Below are positions 48,314 through 58,419 of a stretch of DNA of 64,000 nucleotides, one piece after another. Source of the stretch: Zygnema cylindricum (taxonomy: Eukaryota > Streptophyta > Zygnematophyceae > Zygnematales > Zygnemataceae); the NCBI GenBank assembly GCA_037447655.1, contig JBBHKE010003373.1, forward strand, positions 229,174-293,173, read 5' to 3'. Under the pieces are notes generated by a model, which was not told the origin of the DNA, ran no database searches, and saw only the letters and a program-made list of their open reading frames with translations. Each line of letters begins with the position of its first letter. Position 1 is the stretch's first letter. Both the position numbers and the translations under genes were made by a program.

Positions 48314-48711
48314 GCAATAGAATGGATATCGATGTCGATCAGTAATATATGTGATGATAAGTTGCTTTAGGGGTTTAGCTCTATTTTGTTTCTATTTTCT
48401 TCACTTTCTTTTTTTCGTCGTATTGTAGAACATCAATATTTTATCGACGATGTTCCATTGGGATTTCATATTGATTGATTTATTTGCTTTTACAAGGTTT
48501 TCAATCTTAATCACATAAGTTACCCAATTTACTCATTCGTGACCATACCCTTATGCAATGTTTCCATGCTGTCTTTGGGTGCTATATGTATGCTCAAACA
48601 ATGTTTTTTTGCCTTTTGAGATACTTAAGACTTTCACGTAAGAATTCGGCATTTGTGTGTTTAGAACGCCAAACTTGTAAATAAAATAAACATTAAAATA
48701 TTAATTCAACC

Positions 48712-50260
48712 TGTCATGCCGTATCTCGTCGGCTATTTTAGTTGTTTATACTTGGGTGTTAGGACAGGCAACCGCTACACTAATTTGTATTTGGGTATTA
48801 TTTGGGTTTCGCAGGACTGTACGACGTGTACCGTACGACCTACATTTTCCGTGATTTTCGGGATGGCGATTTGGATCGTACCCGCGGTCCTACCATACGA
48901 TGTATATTTTCCGCGATTTCCGCCGACGGCGTATTTGATTATTTCGCGTCGTTCGTACGACTTACGTTCACCGGAATTCCCGCGGCCACAAATTAGACCG
49001 TACTTGCGGTCCTGCCGTACCTTATTTATTTCTCCAAGATTTCTCACCGACAACTGCCGTACTTATTTATGTTTTTCCGGATTTCTCGCCGACGACACCT
49101 TTTCGAATTGCATCGAGACAAACAAACTTACCGTACTATATATATTTTGCGCGATTCTCGCCGACGGTAGCTTTGATCATTTCACGTCGACCGTACGACT
49201 CATATTTTCCAGAATTCGCGCGACGACAAAGTGGACCGTATCTGCGGTCCTGCCGTACAAGCTTTCATTTCCTTGAATCCCGGCCGACATCAAATTTTAA
49301 TCATTTCGCGTGGAGTAGCATCTCGACCGTCGACACAAAGTATGCGATTTTTGTAATATCACATCTGGACCGTCGACGCAAGTGACAGACAAATCGACTG
49401 TCAGTTCTGACGAAGCGACGTCATTGGACTATTTTAAGTCGTGAACCATTTGGAGGTTCACGCATTCACATGTAGATAGGAAGGGTTTTAATCCGTAGGT
49501 TATAGATTCTGTAACGTAAGGCATACGATTTCGGCTTCCTATTGGCTGAATCCAAACTAGACGCAAATATTGACATAGCACGCTGTACTCTGATTGGCTT
49601 GTTTTCGCTAGGCGTTGTTTTTTTTTACTTAATTCATTTCTTATCATTTCCTGCACATAATTTTCAAGTGCAGGTATTATTCATTTGATTTATTTTCAGT
49701 ATTGAGGATTCTCTGAAGCCATCTTTTTATTTGTAAAATTGTCCGGACAGTTTAGAGGCGATTTTCTGCCTTTGCGTGAAGCGTCTAGTTTTCTATTACA
49801 TTATCAATATCTTGTAAAGCCTTACAAATTAATCTATACTGTTGAAATAAGTAGTTTTGAGTATATTTTCTAGGTCTAAATTTATTAGAAAACAGGAAAA
49901 GAAAATGAAGGCAGCCTGCCTCTATCTCTTCTCTCTCTCTCGCCCCCATACTTGTTGTAGTCACTGAAGGAGAGAGAGAGAGAGCAATGGAGCCATGGCT
50001 GCCTCAACTCCATAGGAAGGACTAAAGAGTGGCTTTATTTCTATTTGGCTTTTGCGCATCTTTTGAGTTTGGTTATCTCAAACCTCATAAGTGTCGGGCA
50101 TATTGTCATTTTCAGTTTTTATTTATCTTTCTCGGTTGTTTATGCTTTGATTTATTCTATTTAAGTATAAATTCAGATTATCCTTGATAAGATAACTCCT
50201 GCAATGAATATAAATAGACCGTGGGGCCTAGTGGTCATCCATCAGCTTAGTATTCCTGCA
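48712..50260 (+). repeat. 5' LTR of the methyltransferase gypsy
   Basis: Aligns with 58420-59915 (for example gtcatgccg, cttgggtgttaggac, gactgtcagtt, gaagcgacgt, ttatctcaaacctcataagt, gaccgtggggcctagtggtc). About 190 bp at 49843-50028 is a copia LTR start (tattttctaggtct ... gccatggctgcct) replacing LTR sequence. Right end approximate. Confidence 0.8.
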
Positions 50261-51167
50261 CTTGAAAATTGTCTTATTTTCTTTTCTCGCTTGTTTGTTT
50301 TTTTTTCAATTTCGGTTTTCTTTTTATTCAAAGAAAAAAAAAACAAAAATATCAAAAATATATATTATAGATACATTTCTACAAATATCTATAACTAGCT
50401 TTACATTTATAATTACCATTTGCTTGTTAGTTGACGTCTTATCTTATTGGCCAATTTTCGGCCAACGATATACTACACTAACTTAAGTATTTGGTTTTTG
50501 TTTTCCCCATTTTCTTTGTTATATGTCTTGAGCATCGTTTGCTCACATTGAGACATACTTCACTAAGGAGTGGAGTTAGTGGAGCGGATCCGTTCTTGGG
50601 AGCTCTGCAAAACTTTGGTTGTAGCGAACAAACACAGTTCACCCTTGGCAATCACCAGATTTCTAAGAGTGTTATGTAAGTATCACGATGCCTTGCGGGT
50701 ACAGGCGCGTGTTAAGGTAGTCGGTTGATCGCCTAGAGGGATCGTGTTTGGAGTGGATTAGTGTTAATCCACTTGTATTGAGCACTGCATTTGTCCAGCT
50801 TTCCTTGCTTGCTATCTGGCCCTGAGTGGCCTTGGCTGAGTTTGCTTTGCCCGGAGTGGGATTTCTTTCATAGATCTTACCGTTGGAGGCATTGGTTAGC
50901 ACTTTAAGGGATTGTGCCGCTTTAGATCTGCACTTGGGAGTGCTTGGATAGTAAGTTATTTGCCAATATAGATCTGCCCCTTCGGCCTTGTCCCCTTGTT
51001 TGCAGGGTAAAAGGTTTTGGTAATACGGCTTTCTGATAGATCTGGCCATCGAGGCCCTGCTAAAGATTGATTGGCTGATTAGACAAAAGAGTGGTGTGGC
51101 GTGGCATTTGAAGCATATCGGATAGATCGGTTTTGTTATCTGGTCATCATTTGGTGTTATCATTTTT
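50261..51167 (+). other. Leader of the methyltransferase gypsy
   Basis: About 0.9 kb between LTR and gag, no ORF of note. I could not identify a convincing tRNA primer-binding site. Confidence 0.5.
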
Positions 51168-51860
51168 ATGCCCACCGATTGGGATAATCTTGATTATCCT
51201 GTCGGAACCACTCGATCGTCGGCCTCGTTTAGGCCCACGGAATCCGGACCATCAGATTTATCTAGTCTTTTGGACCATCCTTCCCTAAATATCTCGGGTC
51301 AAATTTCCCCTTCGGTTCGATCCACTCTCACCTCAGTATCTTCTTTATCATCAGTCTCTTCCACATTTTTCGAAGAGGAATCTGACCACGATTCCCTTGA
51401 CGGGTCGGATTCCGATTCATTATCTTTTTGGTTTCCGCAAATTACCAATCCAGTTTTAACCCCAAGCATTCCATTATTGGAAATGGCTTCCACATCGGAG
51501 GGAGGGGGGCGCCTTCATTTCTGTTTTTCAGGAATGAAGGACACCATGACTTTATCGCATTTTCGAATGCTATTCGATACCGAAATGCGTAATCTTGCAT
51601 TTCGGTACCAAGATCGGTTTGATCTACGGGTCGCTTTCTCTCTTTTAGGCCGTTACCTTCCAGGTTCAGCCCTTACTCTTTATTCTCGAAAGTATGATTC
51701 CGTACTTGCGATGACAAAGTTTTCTCCGTCTTACGCTGGGAGTCCTGCTATTATAGGACAACCAGAAATTCCATACCAACCGGCTATCCCGGAAGTCCTC
51801 GATCTCAACGGCGATGTAATTACAGCAGCGTTGCGGAAATACCGCAACAGTTTGCTATAG
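51168..51860 (+). CDS. gag: Gag, N-terminal part
   Basis: ATG 51168, 230 codons. Ser/Asp-rich N-terminus. A downstream fold with MTLSHFRMLFDTEMRN. The frame ends TAG at 51858, while the continuing gag (VAEIPQQFAIAARAGIP) lies in the -1 frame. The change is near 51800-51855. Whether this is programmed or a mutation is open. Confidence 0.75.
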   Translation: MPTDWDNLDYPVGTTRSSASFRPTESGPSDLSSLLDHPSLNISGQISPSVRSTLTSVSSLSSVSSTFFEEESDHDSLDGSDSDSLSFWFPQITNPVLTPSIPLLEMASTSEGGGRLHFCFSGMKDTMTLSHFRMLFDTEMRNLAFRYQDRFDLRVAFSLLGRYLPGSALTLYSRKYDSVLAMTKFSPSYAGSPAIIGQPEIPYQPAIPEVLDLNGDVITAALRKYRNSLL

Positions 51861-53827
51861 CAGCACGTGCTGGAATTCCAGCACGACCAGCAATGACGAT
51901 CCCTATACTGGATCCGCTCTCTGTCATTTTTGAAATGTTGCAAGCGGAATACCGTATGCAAAACCGTGACCAAGTTTGTGAGTTAATGAACTTCGAACGG
52001 AAGTCAGGAAATACTGCCCCTGCCATGCGTGCTCGCATGGAAGCTCTTCGTGAAGCATTGCCGGACTTAATGTCGGATGCTGAAGCTGTCCAAAAAAATT
52101 TAGGACAGTTTCCGAGTCAGTCTAAGAAATTCATCCAGAGTCACCTGACTCAAACGTATGGCTTGAAGTTTACTTTCGACCAAGCCGCCCAGCATGCCGT
52201 GGAATACGAAATGCAAAATTGTTGGTGGGAAGCCCATGACCGACCTAAAGCGGTCCCGAAAGAACCGGTTGTTCCACCATGGAACAATCCTCGTCCTAAC
52301 AACCGGCCTCCTAAAGTCCCAGCCATGGGAATTCTACCTGTTGCTCCCGGAAACCGATTATGTTTTCGATGTGGGAAGACCGGGCATGATGCCCGAATGT
52401 GTCCAGACAAAAGTGCTACCTGTACACATTGCAAGCAAACCGGACATTATGTCCATCGTTGTCATATAAAAAACCCGGAATATTCCTACCAAAACCAAAT
52501 TAAGAGTGGTGGCATTCCAGCTCGATCCGCAAGACCGGTTCAACCGGTTAAAGAACCGGAAAAAGACACCACTCCACCTAAGGTATCTCGAAGAGAGAGA
52601 GAGCGTTTAGAAATGCAAGAGCAAATGGCGGCTATGATGAAAGAACAATTTGCAGCTTTCATGACCCAAATGAAGCCACAATTTACAGGCATGGCTCGCA
52701 CTGTTGTACACATGCCCACGTTGGCAGGTCGAATCTTACGAGATTCCACCATCCAACAACGAGAGGCTACGTTCGACAAAGGTTCGACCGATCACAGTCG
52801 TGACGGTAAAACACCTAACACGCGTATTCCTTTGTCATTCACTAAAGAACCTTCTCCTCTCTTGCCCGAAACCGCTTCAGCCATCGCGGCTGAAGCTCTC
52901 AACATAGTGGATCGAACTATACATGAGGCACACCGCGTGAAAGAACGCTTGTGCATTCTATCCGCTATGATTTCCGACTCACCGAAAATCTCCCCTATCT
53001 CCTTACCCTCCCATAGCTCAGCTGCAGCTGCCGCGTTACAAGCACTTCAGCTGCACAGAAATCTTGCTGCTATTCAGCCTATTTCCATAGAGGAGCGAAA
53101 GTCTCTCGATCCTCACATCAGTTTTTTGGATAATGCGAAGGGTGCATTGTTGATCAATGGTATAGCCCCTTCCCTGCTTCTCATGGATACGGGTGCAAAG
53201 CCGGTGATATTGGGCTCTAGCTTTGCACTGAAGCTTGGTCTAACTCCGGACAAGCTTCATTCCACTTCTACTCGCTTGTTAACATCAGCGGGTACAACCA
53301 AACCTGTCCTAGGAATCATTAAGGAACCGCTTGTTTTCAGGTTCCAGAACGAAACGGCCACAGACTTTGTCGAAATCTCGGTTCACGCTCTAGTCACTAA
53401 ATGTAGTGACTATGAATGCCTAGTGGGACAGGACGTTATATTTTGTGTAGGGGGTGGTGTTGATATGCATGATCAGACATTTTCTTATAGGCCCACTAGC
53501 TTCCCGGAACGTAAAATCTTTATTCCGCTAATTTGCGCTAGGAAGCCCATGCCTATTATGGCAAATTCGGCCACCTCTATATTTGCATTTTCAGGGAATT
53601 CGGTGGGGGCCGAAATATTTCATTCATTGTCAGCAGAAGAAATTTTGCCCGATTGGTCTTACCTACCAGAAATTTTCAGTGACCCAGGTTTTCTTATAGA
53701 TACCAGGGAATTTGACCGGATCTATAACCAAACCTTGTCAATTGCACTTTCTCGGTCTCTTCTCCAATCCCATTCCCTACAGACTCTTCTGGGTTTCTTC
53801 CCATTGATTGGAATCCGGTCCAATTGA
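51861..53827 (+). CDS. Gag C-terminal part, nucleocapsid and aspartic protease
   Basis: ORF to TGA 53825; first ATG at 51893, but the reading extends upstream in the gag context. Residues counted from ATG 51893: capsid-like helices 1-130, two zinc knuckles CFRCGKTGHDARMC (157-170) and CTHCKQTGHYVHRC (177-190), a basic/charged helix (SRRERERLEMQEQMAAMM), then the protease with catalytic Asp in LLLMDTGAKPVILG (about 429-442). The element needs the protease to mature its particle. Confidence 0.88.
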
Positions 53828-54966
53828 AACCTCATCCAAATGGATTAGTGATTTTGGACCTTTTCGCTGGAATAGGCACTTCTCTCCTTGCATGTTTGCG
53901 GAACGGATTATTAATCCGATTTTATTATTCGGTGGAGATTGATCCGTTAGCACGGAAAGCACAATTACATCATTGTAATCTGTTGCATTCCCAATACCCG
54001 CATTTGTTCCCAAAATCTGCATACGAGCATATGCATACTGCCCTCCCACAAGACATCCGGATTGTGGGCAACCATCACTTACTGGAGATTGGTCCAATCG
54101 ATCTAGTTTTTGGCGGATGGGAGTGCCAGGGAATGTCCCGGGCCGGGAAAGGTCTCGGATTAGCCGATCCCCGCACCAAATTATTTTTTGAGTTGGTTCG
54201 CATCTTGCATTTTCTACAAACTTTAGATTCTCCTATGGGGTATATCTTGGAAAATGTCGCGGCCTATAATGATCCAAGACCTACGGTTTTGGCTGATTAT
54301 CAACGAATCGAACAATTAATTGGTCCGCCTCTTATTATTGACGCGGCTCGCCATGGTTCACTAGCACACCGGGTTCGCTCCAAATGGACGAACCTGATCG
54401 ATATTGGTAGACTTCGGGAGGCCAACTTGTTAGTTCGTCCTCCTCCTACAGACATTCAGGCTGCCCTTCTTCCTTTTCATAAGGTGCAGCCTTGCATTCA
54501 AAAGGACTGTCCCCCTAATTTCAGTGTCAATGTCCCGGGTCAACCTCTCAAGGTGCTTCCTACCTTAGTTTCTTACCCACATTCACATGCATTCTCTAAT
54601 GACGGCCCTGGCATGCTCCGAAATATTCATACTGGTGAGCTTGAAGAGCCTACCTCTACGGAACGAGAACAGTTACTGCATTTCATTCCCGACACTACTG
54701 CCGCTCCTGGTCTTACTGAACGTCAAAGATGCACTTTATTAGGTCGTGTCATGGACCCTCAGTCTTTGTCTTTTGTTTTAGGTCTTGGGTTTGCAGCTGG
54801 TCGCCACTCTCAGCCACATTCGTCTCAACCAGCTGAGGGGGGGGGATGCATCACTAAGAAAATATTTCCGTACCACTCTCCAAGGGACCATATTTCAATT
54901 TTTCCTCTTTCCTTCCCCAATTCCACCAGTCCCGGAAATCTCTATCTACGATTTCCTCAATCCTAG
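53824..54966 (+). CDS. C5-cytosine DNA methyltransferase domain of the gypsy polyprotein
   Basis: Transfers a methyl group from S-adenosylmethionine to carbon 5 of cytosine. Numbering from the TTG at 53824: motif I DLFAGIGT (12-19), motif II acid E38 in YYSVEID, motif IV GGWECQG with catalytic Cys101, motif VI ENV (143-145), motif VIII-like HRVR (182-185), and a C-terminal motif IX/X-like LLGRVMDPQSLSFVLGLGF. The order is canonical, so it is not a permuted DRM. KGLGLADPRTKLFFELVRIL is DNMT3-like. The residue before the catalytic Cys is Glu, where most enzymes have Pro. The true start lies upstream: the frame runs from about 53780 without an ATG, so it was made as part of Gag-Pol. Past the 9-G run at 54837-54845 the frame is not meaningful. 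Confidence 0.92.
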   Translation: MKPHPNGLVILDLFAGIGTSLLACLRNGLLIRFYYSVEIDPLARKAQLHHCNLLHSQYPHLFPKSAYEHMHTALPQDIRIVGNHHLLEIGPIDLVFGGWECQGMSRAGKGLGLADPRTKLFFELVRILHFLQTLDSPMGYILENVAAYNDPRPTVLADYQRIEQLIGPPLIIDAARHGSLAHRVRSKWTNLIDIGRLREANLLVRPPPTDIQAALLPFHKVQPCIQKDCPPNFSVNVPGQPLKVLPTLVSYPHSHAFSNDGPGMLRNIHTGELEEPTSTEREQLLHFIPDTTAAPGLTERQRCTLLGRVMDPQSLSFVLGLGFAAGRHSQPHSSQPAEGGGCITKKIFPYHSPRDHISIFPLSFPNSTSPGNLYLRFPQS

Positions 54967-55648
54967 CCATATATCTTGGTCTATTCCCGTATACACGGCT
55001 GTCCAATCTACAAGTCCTATGCATATTCCACCCACTCCTCATTGGAGTGCTGCTTTTCCAACACGCAGTTGGAATCATTCGGTTAATTGCCTTAAACAGA
55101 CACCTGTAACTTACGAGTTAGGTCAAACGCTTATCGCAGATGAGCAGTTGGCCTTTGCACAAGCCATGGAAGCTATGACAACCGAAAATCGCGACGCTCC
55201 TAAATGGAAATTTGTCACCAATTTAACAAAGGCCGAACAAGAGTTACTGAATGACGTAGATTTACGAAATATCGATGCCTTTGCCTTTTCTATGAATGAT
55301 TTGGGTCGTCACACCGCTTATAAAATGTCGATAGATCTCGAAGATGATCGCCCTATATTTAAACCGAAACATCGTTTGTTAGAAACTGAATGGGAAATGG
55401 TAGATAAGCGATGTGCTGAACTAGAGGAAGCTGGCCTAATCTATCGATCAGACTCCACATTTGCAGCTCCCACTGTCATGCCTCGAAAAAAGGATTTCGA
55501 GGGTAATTTTACTGAACGTCGAATGTGTGGTGACCATCGTGAACTAAATGCTAGAACAGTTCAAGATCGTCATCCCATGCCTCTTGCCGCAGAAATATTT
55601 GATCATGTAGGCGGAGCAAATTATTTTAGTATCATTGACCTCCGTTAA
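54846..55648 (+). CDS. pol: Linker and reverse transcriptase N-terminal part
   Basis: The frame is +1 relative to the methyltransferase and continues if one G is removed from the 9-G run. DASLRKYFR follows, then RT fingers (YKMSIDLEDDRPIFKPKHRL, VDKRCAELEEAGLIYRSDS, RRMCGDHRELNARTVQDRHP) and FSIIDLR, ended by TAA at 55646 in the middle of the palm. Confidence 0.85.
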
Positions 55649-57337
55649 GGGTTCAATCAAATCGAGATAGAGGAAAAAGACCGGCATAAAACTGCCTTTT
55701 GGGGTAGCGACGGCCGATGGGAATGGGCCGTAATGCCATTCGGACTGAAAAATGCTCCGGCAGTATTTCAAAAAGTCATGGACTCCGTTCTTGGAGGCTG
55801 TAAGTTTGCTAGATGTTACATCGATGACCTTATCATTGCCTCGGCTACTATCGAAGAGCACGCTGCTCACATCGAATGGGTATTGACTGAATTGAAAAAG
55901 GTCGGATTAAAATGTCATCCAGCGAAATGCACCTTTGGAGCCGAGGGAGTGCCTTACCTCGGCCATTTTATCTCGGCTGAGGGGATCACTCCTCTCGAAG
56001 CAAAGGTAGAGGCAATCAGTAAGTTGCCTGCTCCCACGGACCTCACCAGTCTGCGAGCCTTTCTCGGACTTGCTAATTATTATCGCAGGTTTGTATATAA
56101 TTTTAGCACCATCGCATCTCCGTTAAACGACCTTCTCAAGAAGGAAGTGGCGTTTATATGGGGTCCCGATCAGATTTCCGCATTTCAAAAATTAAAAACC
56201 GCCTTATCGAGTGCTCCAATTCTCCGTCCCCCTAATCACAAACTTCCTTTTTGTCTCCAAACAGATTTTGGAAAACCCGGAATCGCTGCCATCTTGACAC
56301 AAAGAGAGTTGAGCGGAGAGGAATACGTAGTAGCTTACGCGAGTAGAAGCAATAACCGGGCTGAATCAAATTATAGTAGCTACGAAGGAGAGTGTCTAGC
56401 CGCGGTTTGGGGAGTCGTTCACTTCCGCCATTATTTGTACGAAAAACATTTCACACTCTTAACTGACCATCAGCCCTTACATTGGCTGATGACGAACGAT
56501 AAGCTTTCCGGCAAGTTAGCCCGATGGGCTTTAATTTTACAAGAATACGACATTGAAATAATTCACCGACCAGGTCTGCTTAGTCTAAACGCAGACGGAA
56601 TTTCCCAAAATCCTTTGCCTCGAACAACAGATAACGGATTTCGACAAGATTTCGATGACGACGATGTTCCCGTCATGTCAATGGGTTCTTATCTTACTTA
56701 TTGCCTGGCGTCTATTCTGAACCCCCGTCCCGCCACAGATCCTTGGCGTGATGGGCCTCTCATTCATTTCCTATCCTCCCAGACCTTCAAGTCTGGCACC
56801 ACCTCCGATGAAGAATACCGAGTGAAAAAGAGGGCCAAAAGTTACCTTTGGCTCGGGGGATCTTTAGTTCGGTTGTTGGCAGACGGAAGCCATAGGCACG
56901 TTCCACGGCCTACCGAGCGTCTTTCTTTCATTGAGCAGATTCACACCGAGCTTGGTCACTACGGTACCAAGCGAACGTTAAGTCTAGTCCAGGCACGGTA
57001 TTGGTTGTCAGGAATGCAGGCTGATGTCACTGCTATTCTGCACAAGTGTGCCACCTGTGAGTGTCTCCGAACTTCTTTCTCTAACCGACAGACTACGCTT
57101 CAACCTCTACCTATTAGGGGTTTGTTCTATCGATGGTCGGTCGATTTGGCTGGACCTTTTCCTATCTCACGTAGGGGTAAACAATATATTATGATTATGA
57201 TTGAAAATTTCAGTATGTGGGTAGAAGTCGTAGCCCTGCCTCACAAGACCGCAAAGTTAACCGCCGCAGCTTTTAAGGAATATGTCCTTATGAGATACGG
57301 TGCCCGAGCCGAGGTCCTTACGGATCAAGGTACATAA
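55649..57337 (+). pseudogene. pol: RT palm/thumb, RNase H and integrase N-terminal part
   Basis: Same frame as the preceding ORF. GFNQIEIEE, AVMPFGLKNAPAVFQ, the catalytic YIDD near 55817, LGHFISAEGI and FLGLANYYRRFV mark RT. DFGKPGIAAILTQ, YASRSNN and SSYEGECLAAVW and TDHQPLHWL mark RNase H. The integrase zinc finger HTELGHYGTKRTL...CATCECL and core VDLAGPF (first Asp) and LTDQGT (second Asp) follow. A TAA at 57335 breaks it. Confidence 0.92.
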
Positions 57338-58213
57338 TTTCGGGGAGAATTTCAAGAGATGCTTGATGAGGCTCTCATCGATCATCGTCGTACTAGTCGG
57401 GATCACCCCCAGGCCGATGGTCTGGCTGAACGAGCAGTCCAGACATTTAAGCGTGCCTTGCGTAAGCATTGCTTAGAAAAACACATTTCGGTTAGGGACG
57501 AGTCCCTCGGTTACATTACCATGGGATATCGCATGTCGGTTCAGGCTAGTCTGGCTAATTTCAGCCCGTATTATGTTTTATTTGGGCGACAACCGTTGCT
57601 CGGTCGCAATATTCAGAAGGCCGCAAGCTTCACACTTCCGCTGATGTCTGACACTATCTTTCTCGAAGAACTCACTCATCGTGCTTTGGTTTTTGCCCGT
57701 GAAATGCCCACGGCTTTTGATAACCTGCATATTGCTCAGCATCGGGACACACTTCGGTTTGCCACCACTCGAAGCGGAAGTTACAGGTCGCAACAGAAGC
57801 CCTATCGGGTGGGAGAGTATGTTTATCTTCGCAGGCAATCTTTCGACACTTTGGACACTGATGTTTCTACACACATCCTACGGATCATCGAGGTGGATCC
57901 GAACGGAATGTTGGGATTACAAGGAGCGGACACACGGACTTTTCGAGAGTTCTCCAAGAATTGTGCTCCATGTTACTTACCATATTTATCGCAGGATATG
58001 GAACCTATGCGGATGCCGATTACGGAGGCGACGACATGTACCTTTTGTCATCGATCGGACGTGGAAACTACCATGTTACTTTGTGATCATTGCAATCAGG
58101 GGTTTCACATGGAGTGTTTGGTGCCACCACTATTGGCGGTTCCAGATGGTCACTGGTTTTACCACGGATGTCGCGAGCTTCCGGTCGTGTTGGCCAGCTC
58201 GTCTGTCGGCTAA
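57338..58213 (+). CDS. pol: Integrase C-terminal part with PHD-finger-like end
   Basis: Begins FRGEFQEML after the stop. HPQADGLAERAVQTF carries the catalytic Glu. FSPYYVLFGRQPLL and PYRVGEYVYLRR (SH3-like GPY/F-type region) follow. The C-terminal zinc module runs from CTFC (58037) to WFYHGC (58171): C-x2-C, MLLCDHCNQGFHMEC, VPPLLAVPDGHWF. Seven of eight PHD ligands are clear. The seventh position is Tyr (TAC) where Cys (TGC) is expected. Ends SSSVG-stop, so the module is the protein C-terminus. Confidence 0.85.
   Translation, partial: FRGEFQEMLDEALIDHRRTSRDHPQADGLAERAVQTFKRALRKHCLEKHISVRDESLGYITMGYRMSVQASLANFSPYYVLFGRQPLLGRNIQKAASFTLPLMSDTIFLEELTHRALVFAREMPTAFDNLHIAQHRDTLRFATTRSGSYRSQQKPYRVGEYVYLRRQSFDTLDTDVSTHILRIIEVDPNGMLGLQGADTRTFREFSKNCAPCYLPYLSQDMEPMRMPITEATTCTFCHRSDVETTMLLCDHCNQGFHMECLVPPLLAVPDGHWFYHGCRELPVVLASSSVG
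58037..58171 (+). other. PHD-finger-like module of the integrase
   Basis: See the integrase entry. It occupies the position where other gypsy groups have a chromodomain. By analogy it would read histone H3 tails and guide integration; this is inference. Confidence 0.75.
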
Positions 58214-58419
58214 AGAGATGGGGGAGGGAATAAACAGACCTAACCATAACCAGCTAAGTCGTTGATATTTCTTTTTCTTCCACCATGCTTGCCGTTCTAT
58301 TTATTCATTTTTCTCTTTCATGTCATATTTTATTCACAATATATTTTCATCATTTTTAAGTGGAGCACAGCTGATGATATCGCATGCATCTTCACGTTCT
58401 TTGACACATGCACGACAAC

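Noticed and set aside
48775-49276. 186-codon plus ORF and minus ORF at the start of the gypsy 5' LTR
   Set aside because: Lie in LTR sequence. The 3' LTR has no equivalent open frame.
53824-54966. Methyltransferase as part of a bacterial restriction-modification system or contamination
   Set aside because: No restriction gene nearby. It is enclosed by gag-protease and RT of one element, and the region is typical of a eukaryotic repeat-rich genome.
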